A DNA stretch of 64,000 nt from Crocodylus rhombifer (Eukaryota; Chordata; Crocodylia; Crocodylidae): NCBI GenBank assembly GCA_038503035.1, contig JAVSML010024722.1:1075579-1139578 (forward strand). The letters are read 5' to 3'. The notes below the pieces were generated by a model, which saw only the letters and a list, made by a program, of their open reading frames with translations, searched no databases and was not told where the DNA came from. Position numbers and translations under genes: made by a program. This document shows positions 1 through 12,334 of the stretch, piece by piece; position 1 is the first letter of the stretch, and each line of letters begins with the position of its first letter.

Positions 1-1584
1 ATCTCAAAACAGTTTGAGATGCCACAAGGGGCATGCTGGGAACAAAAAAAATGTCCCCCACACTGCAAATATGACTCTTCATTTTGATACCAGGAAATGC
101 CAGCATCAAAAAAAAAAATGCTAGAAACAAAGCAGTGCAGGGTATGCTCCTGGAGCATGACCAGAGGCAACTGGAGCCCGAGTTCTCCAAGGAGACACTC
201 TAGGACCTGGCTAAAGTGTCTCTATACCTGCCGCGAGCCGCTGCTGTCGCTGCTGTTCCAGCATCCTGGAGGAAATAAAAATGGGGCAAGGCTGGTAGTG
301 GTAGCTTGAAGTTGGCTGAGATCTAGGCTTTGTCCTGGGTTGCTCCAGAGACTGCCTAGCACGCAGGGTCTGCCTTGGGCCCAGGCAGGACAGATGGACC
401 AAGACTAGGAGCAGACATGCACAGGGGCCAGTTGTGCCCATGTCCTGGAGACAAGCACCCAGGACTGTCCAGGCCAGCAGTAGAGTCAGGAGGACCTGGA
501 GGCTGCAGCAGGGACTATGGGTGCCCTGGAAAAAAGGGATGTGGGAAAATGTGAATTTTCCCCTTTAAAAGTGAAAAGTGAAACTGCAGGTTTCCCTGTT
601 TACAAACACCTCTCTGCAGGCTGGCAAGGCTCCAGCCTGCAAGAGCTACTTGCAAACAGGTAAGAAACTAAGAGGCAGCCACAGAGCCCACCCAGCCTGA
701 TGGCTTGTGTGGGCCCCAGGGTGGGAGACTGGGTGGGGAAGGCCCCTGACCCCATGGCGTACAGCCCCCATAACTAGCAGCATCAGGCAGCAGTGGAGCC
801 ATGAACAAGGAGAGGGCCAGCTGCAGGCAGAGATTCCCCAGTGGCATGTGGCAGTACCTGAATCACAGAGCTACACATGAGGAGTTCATGGGTGAGCATG
901 GGGAGGAGGCCACCACACTCCCACCCCTACCCGCCCACTGCACACAGTCCACGGCTGGCAGCATAAGGCAGCAGCGGGACCACAAGTGCTGAGCTGTGAG
1001 GCTACATGTAGTGCAGGGCACCGTCCCGGCCCGATGCCACACACCCTCGGACAGGACCAAGTTGTTTCTTGCCACCACATGTAGCCCTGTGTAACAGCAA
1101 TAACTGGCCCAGTTCTGGTCAAGGGTGAGAATCAGCCCAGTCCTGGCCAAGGCGTGGGTGTGTGGCATCCGGCTGAGTCGGCGCCCTGCGCCATCTGCAG
1201 CCTCATGACTGAGGCGGCACACCAGGGCTCCCAAACACATGCAGTGGCAGGAGCTGCCACTCCTCCCTGCACCCCCTGGATGAACCGTGGCTTTGTCCCA
1301 TGCCCCATCCTGGCTGCACAGAGGGCCTGGCAAGGAGGGTACAGGCGTCCCACAGGCTCCATCCCCTCCAGCCCAGCGGAGGAGCCGAGGATGGCCCCGC
1401 TCCGTGCCCTGGATGGGGGCCCCAAGCAATGAGGAGCCCTCTCTTGCAGACTATCCCACAGCTGGCTAAGCAGCAGGGTGCTGACATCAACACCCCTGCT
1501 CTACTGCCCAGCCAGAAGGGGTTACAGTCCAGAAGGGGTATCCACAAAAGGGATACACTCCTTAATAAAGGTTGAAAACCCCTG
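1..1584. mobile_element. GC-rich block ending in a hAT-like terminus
   Basis: This block is much richer in G+C than the AT-rich DNA after it. It stops sharply at GGTTGAAAACCCCTG (1570-1584), whose reverse complement CAGGGGTTTTCAACC has the form of a hAT terminal inverted repeat. The matching left end is not visible and may lie before the window. Short internal repeats recur: CAGCATCAGGCAGCAG near 779 and CAGCATAAGGCAGCAG near 959. The stretch at 540-650 (CTTTAAAAG, GCAGGCTGG, TCCAGCCTGC) resembles the MITE at 60745-61026. Open frames here overlap on both strands and look like by-products of high GC. Assignment to hAT is inferred from the terminus alone. Confidence 0.45.
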
Positions 1585-1592
1585 CCCTAGTG

Positions 1593-3299
1593 AAAGGAGG
1601 ACATAACATTGGCTGGCTGGACCACATGGATCTTCCTGTACAAATTCCCCATCAGTCTGTACTTCATGCACTGGATACCCAGACATCTGAGAAAGGACTC
1701 TTATATGACAGGTTTACCAACTTAAAGTACTGCTTGCACCAACTTTCTTCTAGAACCTCTACTTTCAATTTCCTCAGCACATGAATCCTTCGTGCCCCAG
1801 AAATCTCTCCCTGCATGCCACAGTAAGAGGGTCTGCAGAACTGGATGACCTAAGCAGTCCTAATCATCTCCAGAAAGTGGGATGGGGGTTGTAGTTCTAT
1901 TTGAAACTCAGTTTGTGTTTGAAGTTGAGGCTCATCCATTGGCCAGTTTCCAACAGATCCAGGTGGTGTATAAAATCTTTCTATTCTTTGGGCAGGTTTA
2001 CATATACTACCTGTGATCAGGAACTGAACCCTAGTTCCATTTACAATTGCAAAAATTAAGAACACAACAGAATTTTAAAAAGAGTTGCTATAAACTTGAG
2101 TAAGTAAGGGGCTTACAGTGTGCTAAGCTTTACTGCACCTCAATCCATCCCTGAAATGCAACAGCAGGAATTAAAAGTTATGGTTTACAAACGTCCCAGT
2201 GACCATTAATCAACAACCCCTGACACAACAGACCATAATGGCTTCTTTTAGAGTTTACATATTTAAAAAGTAGCATGCTGTAAAATCTGTGCATTATACT
2301 GTGCATGCAAAGTAAGCAATGGTGCCATAAATCCTTATGAAAAAGTAGTTAATACACATGCATACTAGATGTATTGTAAACCTTAATATTTCAGTGGCTT
2401 TATTTTTTTTAAGTATGCGAAGGCACTACTAGTCTTCATAATTTCATGCTATAATTTAAATTTGTATTTCAGTTATGTGAAAACTAAAAATACAGACTAC
2501 ATCGAATTTTCATTTTCCTTCCTGTAGCAAAAATGGCAGGACTAAAACAGTTTTCTTTCGTGTTGACTTCAAGAATATCAAATACATTTTATAATGGTGA
2601 TAGCAAGTACCCTTCAATACCTTTAAACAACTTAATTCTAATTAATAATTTATTGAAATGTATTTCTCACCAAGAGAGAGGAATGTCACATTTTTGGTGT
2701 ATTCAAAAACAGCCATTTTTGATACACAGACTTTGATGTACAAGTATTAATCTCCCTTAGAAACACGGCTCCCCAAGCAAACATGGGCTGCATTTCCTTC
2801 AGTCAGGGAAATTTCACTGGTCCATATCCTGATCTATTGACTCCCATTATATAATGAACAATGATTAGATCATGGAACTTGGTTTCCTTGTTTTGTAAAA
2901 ATGAATCTATTGTACTTACATTAAGTACTGTACCTAATGGGGTGTTATGGGACTTAATCAATGTCTATAAACTACTTTGATAACTTCAGATAAAGTATTA
3001 TTACATCTAATTAGAAAGAAGTCTTTCAGGCCACAAAGCCAGAAAAAGAAAAGAGTCCTAGGAAAAGTAGTGGTGGAAGAACAATAACTAGGCTCATAAG
3101 TAAAAATGAAAATTGTTCTTTAACTACCAAATTTACTTGAATGCAAGACTAAGGTTTTTTCCCCACCTGGCATGGGGGGAAGTCCCTAGTCTCATAATCA
3201 CATACAAGGAAATCCTATTAAATACACTATCTATCATTAAACTGATGCAAAAAAGCAGCATGTGCTTGGCAATGCAAACCAACCACAAAGTTGATTAAA
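1593..3299. other. AT-rich tract, nothing recognised
   Basis: This is AT-rich unique-looking sequence with no open frame over about 70 codons and no repeat family I recognise. Confidence 0.5.
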
Positions 3300-4505
3300 T
3301 GCAGGCAGCACTAAGCACGATTCTTCTTCTTCTTCAGCAATCCTTTGCAGTCAACAATGATTCTCTTCCTCATTTATGGGTCTGAAAACGGCTGACAAGG
3401 CCAATGCAGAAACGACAGACTTTGTTCCAATTCAGGCACATATTTCCATTGGCAGGGGCTCCCAATTCTTTGCTAAGGCTGTCATGCCATTTCTGCTGCT
3501 CCCACTTATCCATCTCCTGTTGTCGCTGTAAGGTTTCAAAGTAATGAGATCCCTGCAGCAGACTCTTCCTCCATTTGGGGTGGTCCTGGGCAATAGTTTC
3601 CCACAAGTTCATGTCAATGTTGCATTTTTTTCAAGTTAACCTTGAGGACATGCTTCAAGCACTTTCTCTGCCCTCCTCTAGCATATGCATTGACTGAGCT
3701 TGGTGAATAAAACTTGCTTCAGGAGTCTGGAGTTGGACATCCAGATGATGTGTCCAGCCAAGTGATGTTGATGTCAGAAGATCACCACCCTGAAGCTCAT
3801 GGTGTTTGATTGTGAAATAATGCTAATGTCGGCACATACATCTGTCTACCCACTGGATTCAAAGGATCTTCTGCAGGTAGCATTGATAGTACATCTCCAG
3901 TGACATCAGGTGTCTCCTGTATGTCACCCACACCTCAGCTCCATACAGTAAGGTAAGATCATAACTGCTTGATAAACCATGAGCTTGGTTTCAAATCTGA
4001 TGTTACAATTTTTTAACCCTGTTTCCTCAGGTGTCCAAAGGCTGCACTTGCACATTTAGGTAATGTTGGATTTCTTCATCCATGTCAGTCTTCTGCAAGA
4101 GATGGCTTCTGATATATGGGAAATACTCAGCGTTTTCCAGAGTCTCACTGTAAATTTGAATTACCGGAGCTAGGGACTGCTCATTAAGAGCTTGTTGATG
4201 AGGACCTTAGTTTTCTGAATGTTAAGCATCAGTCCCATTTTCTTGTATGCCTCAATAAAGACATCAATGATTGTCTGAATGTCTGCTTGAGTGAGTACAG
4301 ACTACAGCATCATCAGCGTATTTGCGCTCGATGACTGAGGTCATAGTACTCTTGGCTTTGACTTGGAGTCAGCTGAGATGAAATAGCTTAACATCCATTC
4401 CGTAGTTTAGTTCCACTCTGACTAGAAGCTTCTTGGTGGTCAGATGTAGCATCGCAATAAGGAATACTGAGAAGAGTGTTGGAGTAATGACAGTCTTACT
4501 TAATT
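3300..4505 (-). mobile_element. LINE relic, 3' half, minus strand
   Basis: Read on the minus strand, this stretch gives broken reverse-transcriptase motifs in the expected order: a TPTLFSVF-like block (near 4470), YADDA (near 4320, the catalytic aspartates), LLYGAEVW followed by YRRH (near 3940), and TWETIAQDHPKW-like residues near 3590. A degenerate CxxxxxxVC...H finger-like end follows near 3400. This order fits an apurinic-endonuclease type LINE whose ORF2 ends in a zinc finger. I cannot assign the clade with confidence. Many stops and frameshifts make it a dead copy. The 3' end carries a (GAA)n run (TTC on plus, 3321-3335), as LINE tails often do. A related fragment lies at 37790-38085. 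Confidence 0.7.
3370..3612 (-). pseudogene. LINE ORF2 C-terminal fragment
   Basis: An 80-codon open stretch is the longest intact piece of the minus-strand LINE. It begins WETIAQDHPKWRK and ends with a cysteine and histidine pattern (C..NWNKVCRFCIGL..RFQTHK) that looks like a decayed C-terminal zinc finger. The apparent start methionine is internal to the original protein, because reverse-transcriptase motifs precede it in other frames upstream. It is not expected to make a product. Confidence 0.6.
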
Positions 4506-5424
4506 CCCATCTTAATCTTATATATATAAAGCATATGGCCCACATCAAGCAAACATGCTGATGGGAACCTACCAGAAGAATAGGTCAGTGCAGCCCGCCT
4601 TATGGTAGTGCCCATTAAGTGCAGATCCCTCCATCACCAACTCTTTTTCAAGTCATGGTGAGTCATGACACTGCATACAGTTCACCCAGAATCTCTCTTG
4701 CCCCCACACTCAGCCTGGTGCACATGATTAATGTAGCCTCACCCTCCCTGAGGGGAAGCAAAATCAAGTTGCTCTGTGCTTTATCTGCGTATAAATATTT
4801 GGAGTATCCCAGGAGTCATGACAAGAACACCCAGTTCCAACCATGAGTGGGTCTAATCAGTACGTGGATCCTTTGTGGGGGCGGTGTCTGGAATACACAC
4901 AAATACTGAGCAGTGCTGAGCTTTGGGCTCACCATAGTTTGAAATGCTGTTGACTCTGGTAGGGCCCAGCCCAGTGAACTGTGTGGTAAAACAATGAATC
5001 TTTGGGCTTTGGACTAATATCATTCATAATTTGTACTACATATAAGTAGGTATCAAAGTGCTGCTCAAAAATATGTTTATGGAATAACTGTGCTAAAACT
5101 GGATAGCTTAAGTGCATGGGTACTATATACAAATTGCTATAGCCGTGTTTAATTTCAAGGTTATTCTTTTACAGTTTACCCCATCACCTCTATGTTCTCT
5201 GGGAGAGCAGGATCTGACAGTAAGGAGAGGGGGAAAGAGCTGTTAAGAGAAAAATTGGGAGGGGAATCAGAGAGTAAAGACCCCCAGACTTATTTTCCTT
5301 GCTGTAGTAGTGGGAGGGAGACATATTCAAGGCAAACCTCCAATAATTAGATTCTATACCTGGAAAATTATAACAAATTAATAAATTTTCCATATCTAAT
5401 TACCGGGGAATCATGTTATAGTCA
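4506..5424. other. tract without recognised gene
   Basis: Mixed composition, with a moderately GC-rich patch at 4620-4950. No coding signal or terminal repeat is visible. Confidence 0.4.
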
Positions 5425-5454
5425 GGGTCATCTTCTATTTGAGTAAATACAGTA
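5425..5454 (-). repeat. isolated DNA-transposon terminus
   Basis: On the minus strand this reads TACTGTATTTACTCAAATAG followed by GAAGATGACCC. It matches the terminal repeat of the small element at 43801-44050 and resembles the widespread vertebrate termini of this TACTGTATTTACTC type. Only one end is recognisable here. Confidence 0.45.
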
Positions 5455-6379
5455 ATTTTTCTTCTGTTTCCTCCCTCAAAATATTGGAATGTATCTAGAT
5501 ATCTGAATATATTTATAAAACTAACTAAAGGACTGGAAATGAATACAGACTGTATTAAACAGAATACTGACAGATCAGATTTCTTGGGAAATTTTTCTAA
5601 TCTATCTTGGAAAGCACTGCATCCCAGAGCAGCTTTTTCAAAATACACTGTGAAGTATACCATATAACCAATAGGAAATATAGCCTAAAATACAAGATTG
5701 TCAATCACCTTACATAAAATTAGAGATTCTGATTTGGCAGTTAATTATAAGCTATAGGAACCATTTGCCATTTAGTCAAATCTAAAGCAAGAACAATAAT
5801 TTTCTATAGCATATGTGATTAATTATTGTTTACATATTACTTGAATTATGTTCGCAATTCATGCAGGCTTCATGCAGGCTTGATGTGGTTTCAATAATCT
5901 TTTTTCCAGTACCACACCTAACACTACAAAGCTGAAAACAGGCATTTGTCCCTGGAAATAGCCTTTTGTCCTAGGTTTGTACAAACATACATGTGCACTG
6001 TCTCACTTCAAATCCTTCTAAAGTATATCAAATAAATTACACTTTTTCCTGGGACATCCTGCTAAGACATCCGTGTGGTTCTTACGGTTCATTCCAGGGA
6101 CAAGACGATCGGACTGTTTGCTCTTACTGGCTGCCTACTGGTGAAGGATATGTGATGCAACTAGGAAGGGCAACATGTATGGTTACATTTTCAATGTATT
6201 GAGGCCCCCAAAAGCACTCTATAGCTAACATAATAAATGTTCATGGCTACACAGCTCTTTTAAAATGGCCAATCACATGATAATTTAACCCACGTCTGAT
6301 GAGCTGTCAGATGAAAGGCACTGGAGGGTAGCGCACCAAAACTGTGTACAGATTCACAACAAGAGTTACTTTTGGGCGA
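5455..6379. other. AT-rich tract, nothing recognised
   Basis: Unique-looking AT-rich DNA without repeats or open frames of note. Confidence 0.45.
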
Positions 6380-7070
6380 TTCTATCTGCATCCTTTGTGC
6401 CTTTGTGCAGGGTTGTGCTCTAGTCTCAGACTAGCCCCGATACCAGGCTGCCAGTTACAGCCTCTCATCCCAGCCCTGCCTCCTCCCTCTGGCCAGCCGA
6501 GAGCCACAGCCTGGCTATCGGGAGAGGATGGGGACAGTGTCTCTCCCTGCAATACCCACAGAACTGGGAGAATGATCAGCCCAGCCAGGAGTGCTGTAGA
6601 GAGAAGGGGAAGGTGGTGCCTCCCCGCTGCTTGCTCCCTTGATCCCACAGGAGACAGCAGGGGAAGACATCCCTTCTCCTGCCCCTGGCAGGACTGATTT
6701 CTTCCCCAATCCCAGAGGAGTAAGCAAGGGAGAGAGTCCCCTCTCCCCCACAGCACACCCAGCTGGGCTGCCAGTTCTTAGCTGGCTGGAGGAAAGAGAT
6801 GGGGCTGGGATGAGAGGCTGAGAACCTGGAGGCAGGGACAGGGCCAGCCACAGAAGCCCCAGGGAAGACAGGCTGCTTGGCTATGCCTAGCCCCTTCAGC
6901 AGCTCCCAATATGCTCTGGCAGCCCTGGAGCATAGGAGCATGCTAGGAGGTGTGCAACAGCATTCCCTGGCACCTGGCCTCAGTCAGTGGAGGGAGACTC
7001 TGAGTCCCACCCCCCCACTCCCCTGCCCCCCAAACTCTGAATGTATGTTATGTTTTATCACACTGTAACT
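6380..7070. repeat. GC-rich foldback repeat
   Basis: A GC-rich island in AT-rich DNA contains an imperfect inverted repeat. The left arm at 6458-6497 begins CAGCCTCTCATCCCAGCCC. The right arm at 6781-6820 is its near complement, ending GGCTGGGATGAGAGGCTG. Further complementarity continues inward (GGAGAGG... near 6520 against the segment near 6740). The several 60-124 codon open frames on both strands are mirror images produced by the foldback and are not treated as genes. It is probably a non-autonomous DNA element, but no clean termini or target duplication were found. Confidence 0.5.
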
Positions 7071-7128
7071 TTTAGTGTGTTGTGTGAAGTACAAAATGTA
7101 CAGCATGATCACAAGTGCCTTCCTGCAT

Positions 7129-7205
7129 CTATAGAGAAGTAAGGCTGGAAGGGACTTCAAGAGATCGTCTAGGCCAATCTGCGATCAGACCTGCGACCTT
7201 AGTTT
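7129..7205 (-). mobile_element. CR1 LINE 3' end fragment
   Basis: AAGGCTGGAAGGGACTTCAA and GATCGTCTAGGCCAA are the reverse complement of the conserved CR1 3' end. The same region is seen in plus orientation near 12365-12400 in this window. It is a short 5'-truncated copy. Confidence 0.75.
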
Positions 7206-7264
7206 TATTAGCACCACACTCTAATGAACTGAACTAAACTGGTTCTGTACACATCTTCAGTGTC

Positions 7265-9105
7265 TGTATCATTTCTGTTTTGATCCATGTCAACCCCCGG
7301 GACAATCAGCTTCTGGCCAAATAAGAGATCTGTTCATGTCCTAAGATAGTTAATTTCCATGATTTTGATGGCTTACATTAGTTTAAATGGATGAAGACGC
7401 CTGATTTAGAATATCTCTGAGTGGATAGAGAACTAATAGGTGTGGTAATGGGAGATGTTAACACTATTTTTAAACTTGACAGGAAACAGATTAGTAGCTG
7501 CTTCCTTATTACAGAAAAAGAGTCCGTCTGGTAATAATAGGCTGGCATTTTGAAATCCCTCAGATATATTAAGAACCTAAAGAGAAATGGGTTCTCTAGT
7601 CTATGATTTCTAGTGAGTCTGAATTTTAGATCAGTTTTTCTAAAGCTGGTATAAGTACTACCTAGTTTGGATAAGCAGGTAGGTGTTCTTGGATAAAATG
7701 GCTAGACATATATTTAAGTTTTCTTATGTGAAATATTTAAATGGATAATGTATATGAACAGGTATACATCTAGCTGCCTTAGATATAAAACAACAAATGG
7801 CAGTTACTATCAACTGATTTGAAAAGTAAACTTAATTTATCTTCATTAAGAAATGTGGTGGTGTTTGAAGAGAACTTGAAGCATACACATTACAGGAAGT
7901 TCACAGCCACAACATTTTCTTAAATTCTATATACTAAATCTTCGTTCTTGTTTCTTGTAGAATTCGAATTCTGCATCCAACCTTCCACAAAATCTAGGAT
8001 TCTGAGTTAATGAAATTGTGAGTTTCCCCTTTTGTGGCTTGAGACCCTTGGTTAACACTCTTAAGTGACCACTGACAGGAGTAATTCAAGAGTGAATGAT
8101 CTAGTTACGGACTTTGACAATTCCTAGGTGAAGAAACCGTATGTTTCTGTGTTTTCCTTAAGTTGCATAACTTAATACATATTCAAGATGTGAATGAAGG
8201 AAAGGAGGATTTCTACTGTCAGTGTGTGAAACCTAGCAGAAGTTGTAAACAGGAGGATAATAAACTGGTCATCTACAGGACTCAGAAACAGATTCCACTG
8301 TAGTTTCTTCAATATGAAATTCAGTAATGATGGAAGGTGGACTTCAAAAAAAGGATCAAAGACATCTTCCTTTTTATTTACCCGAAGACATAAAGCACAA
8401 GCAATTTAAAGTTATAATCATGAGGCTTTCTCCAAGACAGAAAACCCTTCTTCAAGTGACTGGAATAAATCATCAGATTTTGATTTGTTCTGGGGAACTA
8501 TATTAAAGTATTATATCTCTGTGGCAATTTGGATATGACATTTTTGTGATTCATAAAGCTGGGTTCAAGGTTGCAGCTTACCCATTGTACAGAAAAGCCC
8601 GTAATATTAACTACTAAATATTCCTTGAATGGACTTGCTGGGTAAAATATAATTTGAACCTCTGTTTGTACAACTCTTGTCTTCTCAAAGGAAGAGGGCT
8701 GAACCAACAATCCAAATACTGACTAAGCCTCTGAAAATAGAAGTTCATTATATAACACCTGTGACTTATGCCCAGTCACCATCATGCAGATTATTTTTTG
8801 TAAGAAAGCACTTAAAATTTTCAGAGATTCACATAAGCCCTTTGAAAGCACCTGGATAAGTGAACAGTTTTTACTGCTTTAGAAAATTTCCAGCTAATTC
8901 TAGGTAGAACATATCAAGTATATCCCAAATATGTGATAAGATGACAGAACAGCAGTTGCAACTGCATTAATTAAATTAGGTCATTGATATCATTACTAAT
9001 TGATAAAGCAAGAGCTTTTTCAGCGTCCTGAAAATACAATATAGATGCTGCTGCTTCCTTGTCATTCGGTCATTGATGCTGCTTGATCTATAACACAGAC
9101 TGAGA
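7265..9105. other. AT-rich tract, nothing recognised
   Basis: No repeat family or coding signal recognised. The open frames are below 75 codons and AT-driven. Confidence 0.45.
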
Positions 9106-9107
9106 AG

Positions 9108-9599
9108 AGGCATACCCCGAGGAGACGTAAAGTTCTGGTCATTGGGGACTCTATCCTGAGGGGAACCAATGGTCCAATCTGTTGCTCTGAGCCCAGATCA
9201 TGGCAGGCCTGCTGCATGCCCGGAGCGAGGATTCACAACATCACGGAGCCCATCCCGAAAATCATCAAGCCCTCTGACTACTACCCACTGGTTGTGATCC
9301 ATGTGGGAACAAATGATGCATCCAAGGGCACACTGGACAACATCATGGAGGACTACAAGGCCTTGGGACACCAACTCAAGAAGATGGGAGCGCAAGTGGT
9401 ATTTTCCTCCATTCTCCCGGTAAGTGGACGGGGTAGGCGTCATGAGGTCTGCATTGACATAGTTAACCAGCAGCTTTGGAGCTGGTGCCACGAGGCGGGC
9501 TCGGGTTTTTTGACAATGACCCATTTTTTATATGGAGGGCATGCTGGTGTGGGATGGGCTTCATCTCGTCCCTCAGGGCAGACATATTTTTTTTTCTAG
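9108..9599 (+). pseudogene. CR1 ORF1 C-terminal SGNH-esterase domain
   Basis: The frame runs open from about 9108 to the stop at 9597-9599. VLVIGDSILRG (9132-9164) matches block I of GDSL/SGNH hydrolases, with the Ser nucleophile. LVVIHVGTND (about 9288-9317) matches block III (GxND). CR1 ORF1 proteins are known to carry an esterase domain of this type, thought to aid membrane or lipid association of the retrotransposon particle. The final DxxH block is decayed, with GFLTMTH where an Asp-rich stretch is expected. The start lies upstream of the surviving copy, so the ATG at 9216 is internal. Confidence 0.8.
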
Positions 9600-9788
9600 G
9601 TTGGCTAATCTCATATGGTGGGCTTTAAACTAGCTTCGCCTGAGAAAGGGGCTGCTCTGAATGGAGAGGATGCTTCACCAGCATACAGGGTGACAAGAGA
9701 AAAGGATGCCCAGGTAAGCAACAATGTCCTGGGAGTAGGGGGCCACAAATGTCCTGTGAGTGGGGGGGAAGCGTGTGCACCCTCAGGA

Positions 9789-10350
9789 GGCCTCAAATGC
9801 CTCTACACTAACGCTCATAGTATGGGGAACAAGCAGGAGGAACTTTGCCTCATGATTTCAAGTAAGAATCCAGACTTAGTAGGGCTCACATAAACCTGGT
9901 GAGACCCCACCCACAACTGGGCGGTGGGCATTCAGGGATTCACTTCTGTATAGAAGTGACAGAACAGAGAGGAAAGATGTGGGGGTCATGCTGTATGTCA
10001 AAGAGTACCTCACAACATCAAGAATTAGCTTCTGGTTAGAGGAGGGTCGGGCAGAGACACTGTGGGTCAAACTACAACGGGGGAGTGGCAAAAGGGACCT
10101 TACGGTGGATGTCTACTACAGACCACCCAACCAGGGGGAAGAGCTGGACTTCTCCAGTCAGCTTATGGAGGTGGTTAGGTCAAGGGATGTTATTGTCATA
10201 GGTGACCCAGACATTTGCTGGGAGGAGCAGACAGCCAGGTCTGACCACTCGCTGAGGTTCCTGGCTGTATCACAGGACCTTCACCTTATCCAGGAGGTGC
10301 ACAACCCCACTAGGGGTAGTGGCTCCTGGCCACTGGGGATCACCTGGTGA
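9789..10350 (+). pseudogene. CR1 ORF2 endonuclease domain, broken
   Basis: CLYTNAHSMGNKQEEL (near 9795-9845) is the start of the AP-type endonuclease. A TAA at 9891-9893 interrupts the site where GLTETWW is expected. After a frameshift near 9950, the frame resumes with DVGVMLYVKEYL, VDVYYRPPN and VIVIGDPDICW. The last is the catalytic GDFN region with residues lost. It continues to DLHLIQEV, NPTRGS and a stop at 10348-10350. The endonuclease nicks target DNA for target-primed reverse transcription. The loss of the GDFN residues removes its active site. Confidence 0.85.
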
Positions 10351-11796
10351 GGGGACTGCAGGTCCTTCACCACCTGGGCAATAGCGATCATCACCTGCTT
10401 GAATTCACTATCCAGCACAGGGTGTCAAGGGCTTACAGCAAGACTAAAGCCCTTGATTTCAGAAGGGCCAACTTCACTGAGCTTCAGAGATTAGTGGGGG
10501 AGGCACAGAGGGCCTAGAAGGTAGAGGAGATGGGAGTCCTTAAGGGGATGATCCTCCAGGCCCAAAGGGTAACAGTCCCTGAAAGAAGCAAGGGGGTTAG
10601 GTAAGAGAGCTCAGAAACACCCTTAGCTCAGCAAGGGCATTCAGGAATGCCTGAGGACTAAAAGGGTGGCGTACAACCAGTGAAAGGGAGGAACTATCAC
10701 CAAGGAGGAGTACTTCTCCTCAGCTGCGAGTGTAGGAGGGCTACTAGGAAGGCCAAGGTAGAGATGGAACTCAGGCTAGCATCCAGGATTAAGGACAACA
10801 AAAAGTCCTTTTTCAAATACATTGGGAGCAAGAAGAGGGCACCAGGCAATGTAGGGCCCCTGCAAGACTCAAATGGTAACCTTGTGGCTATACCAGATGA
10901 AAAAGCTGATATTTTTAACAGCTTCTTTGCCTCTGTTTTCTTGAACAGGGACCGGGACATCCCTCCTAGCAGAGGTAAGGAAAATCTCAGAGATAGCTCT
11001 GTCAGGCCTTTGGTCAGTGCAGATATAGTTAGGGATCTTCTGGAAGGGCTGTACATTTTTAAAGCTGCAGGTCCAGATGCCCTCCACCCAAGGCTGTTGA
11101 GGGAGCTGGCAGGGGTCATGGTGGAGCCCTTGGCCCAGCTGTATGAGCATTCATGGTCATCTGGCCAGGTGCCGAAGGATTGGAAACTAGCTAATGTGGT
11201 CCCAATGTTTAAGAAAGGGAGGAAGGAGACCTAACTATAGGCCTGTAAGCCTCACCTTGGTGCTTGGGAAGATCTTGGAGAGAATCAAGGAGCACAACTG
11301 TCAGGGGCCAGCAGGGGAAATCATGCTCAGGGGCAATCAGCATGGGTTCATCAAAGGCAGGTCCTGCCTGACCAACCTAATTGCCTTTTATGACCAAGTA
11401 ACTAAATCCTTGGATGATGGTGTCACCATAGATGTAGTCTTTCTAGACTTTAAGAAGGCCTTTGACACCGTCTCTCACCCCATTCTCATCAATAAATTAG
11501 GTGACTGTGGCATTGATACAACAGTTGGACAGGTAAAAAGTTGGCTGATGGGGTGCACCCAGAGAGTAGTGGCAGACAGGTCGTACTCAGCCTGGCTAGA
11601 TGTGAGCAGTGGGGTCCCCCAGGGCTCAGTCCTCAGGCCCGCACTGTTTAACATCTTCATCAGTGACTTGGACAAGGGGGTTGAAAGCACATTGTCCAAG
11701 TTTGCTGATGACACTAAGATGTGCAGGAAGGTGGATGCACTTGAAGGGAGAGAGGCTACAACTAGATTTAGAGAGACTACAAAAGTGAGCAGATGA
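10351..11796 (+). pseudogene. CR1 ORF2 reverse transcriptase, broken
   Basis: The linker (10351-10680) is crossed by several stops. From 10680 the frame reads SRIKDNKKSFFKYIGSKKR, then KAAGPDALHPRLL and [18 protein letters not shown] frameshift near 11225 moves to the frame with [46 protein letters not shown] and FADD (near 11703-11714). FADD holds the catalytic aspartate pair. A TGA at 11794 replaces the Trp codon in the conserved KWADEN motif. The motif order and spacing are those of CR1 reverse transcriptases. Each piece is well conserved, so the element may be only moderately old. Confidence 0.9.
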
Positions 11797-11803
11797 GAAC
11801 AGG

Positions 11804-12154
11804 ATGGGGTTCAACATAGACAAATACAGGGTGCTGCACCTTGGGAGAAGGAATCCACAGCATACATACAGGCTGGGGAGTTCCCCTCTTGAAAGCACAG
11901 AGGCGGAAAGGGATCTTGGAATCATTATTGACTCCAAGATGAACATGAGCTGCCAATGCCAGACCACAGCCAGCAAAGCCAACCTTACCTTGTCATGCAT
12001 CCAAAGATGCATCTCAAGCCAGTCCAGAGAGGTGATGCTCCCCCTCTATGCGACATTGGTCAGGCCACAATTGGAGTACTGCGTCCAGTACTGGGCGCTG
12101 CACTTTAAAAAGGAATACGAAAAGCCCTATTCTCCTCAGCACCACCTGGGGTGA
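11804..12154 (+). pseudogene. CR1 ORF2 thumb/C-terminal region
   Basis: MGFNIDKYRVLHLGRRNPQ continues the reverse transcriptase just after the broken KWADEN site. It goes on through ERDLGIIID, LPLYATLVRPQLEYCVQYW and HFKKE, all recognisable CR1 C-terminal motifs. The methionine at 11804 lies within the ancestral protein. The open frame is closed near 12152 by decay before the normal end, and the remaining C-terminus (RVARIWNQLL-like, near 12230-12260) is in shifted frames. Confidence 0.85.
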
Positions 12155-12334
12155 TGAGGAACAATGGTAATAAGCTGATGAAGAATAGGCTCAGGTATCT
12201 AGATCAGAAGGTAATATTTTACAGTTAGGGTGGCCAGAATCTGGAACCAACTTCTTAGGGAAGTGGTCCTCACCCCTACCTTGGGCAAATTCAAAAAGAG
12301 GTTCGATAATCACCTGTCTGGGATCTTGTGAACC

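Noticed and set aside
9198..9524. 108-codon minus-strand open frame
   Set aside because: Antisense shadow of the CR1 ORF1 esterase domain.
10697..11119. 140-codon minus-strand open frame
   Set aside because: Antisense shadow of the CR1 reverse transcriptase.
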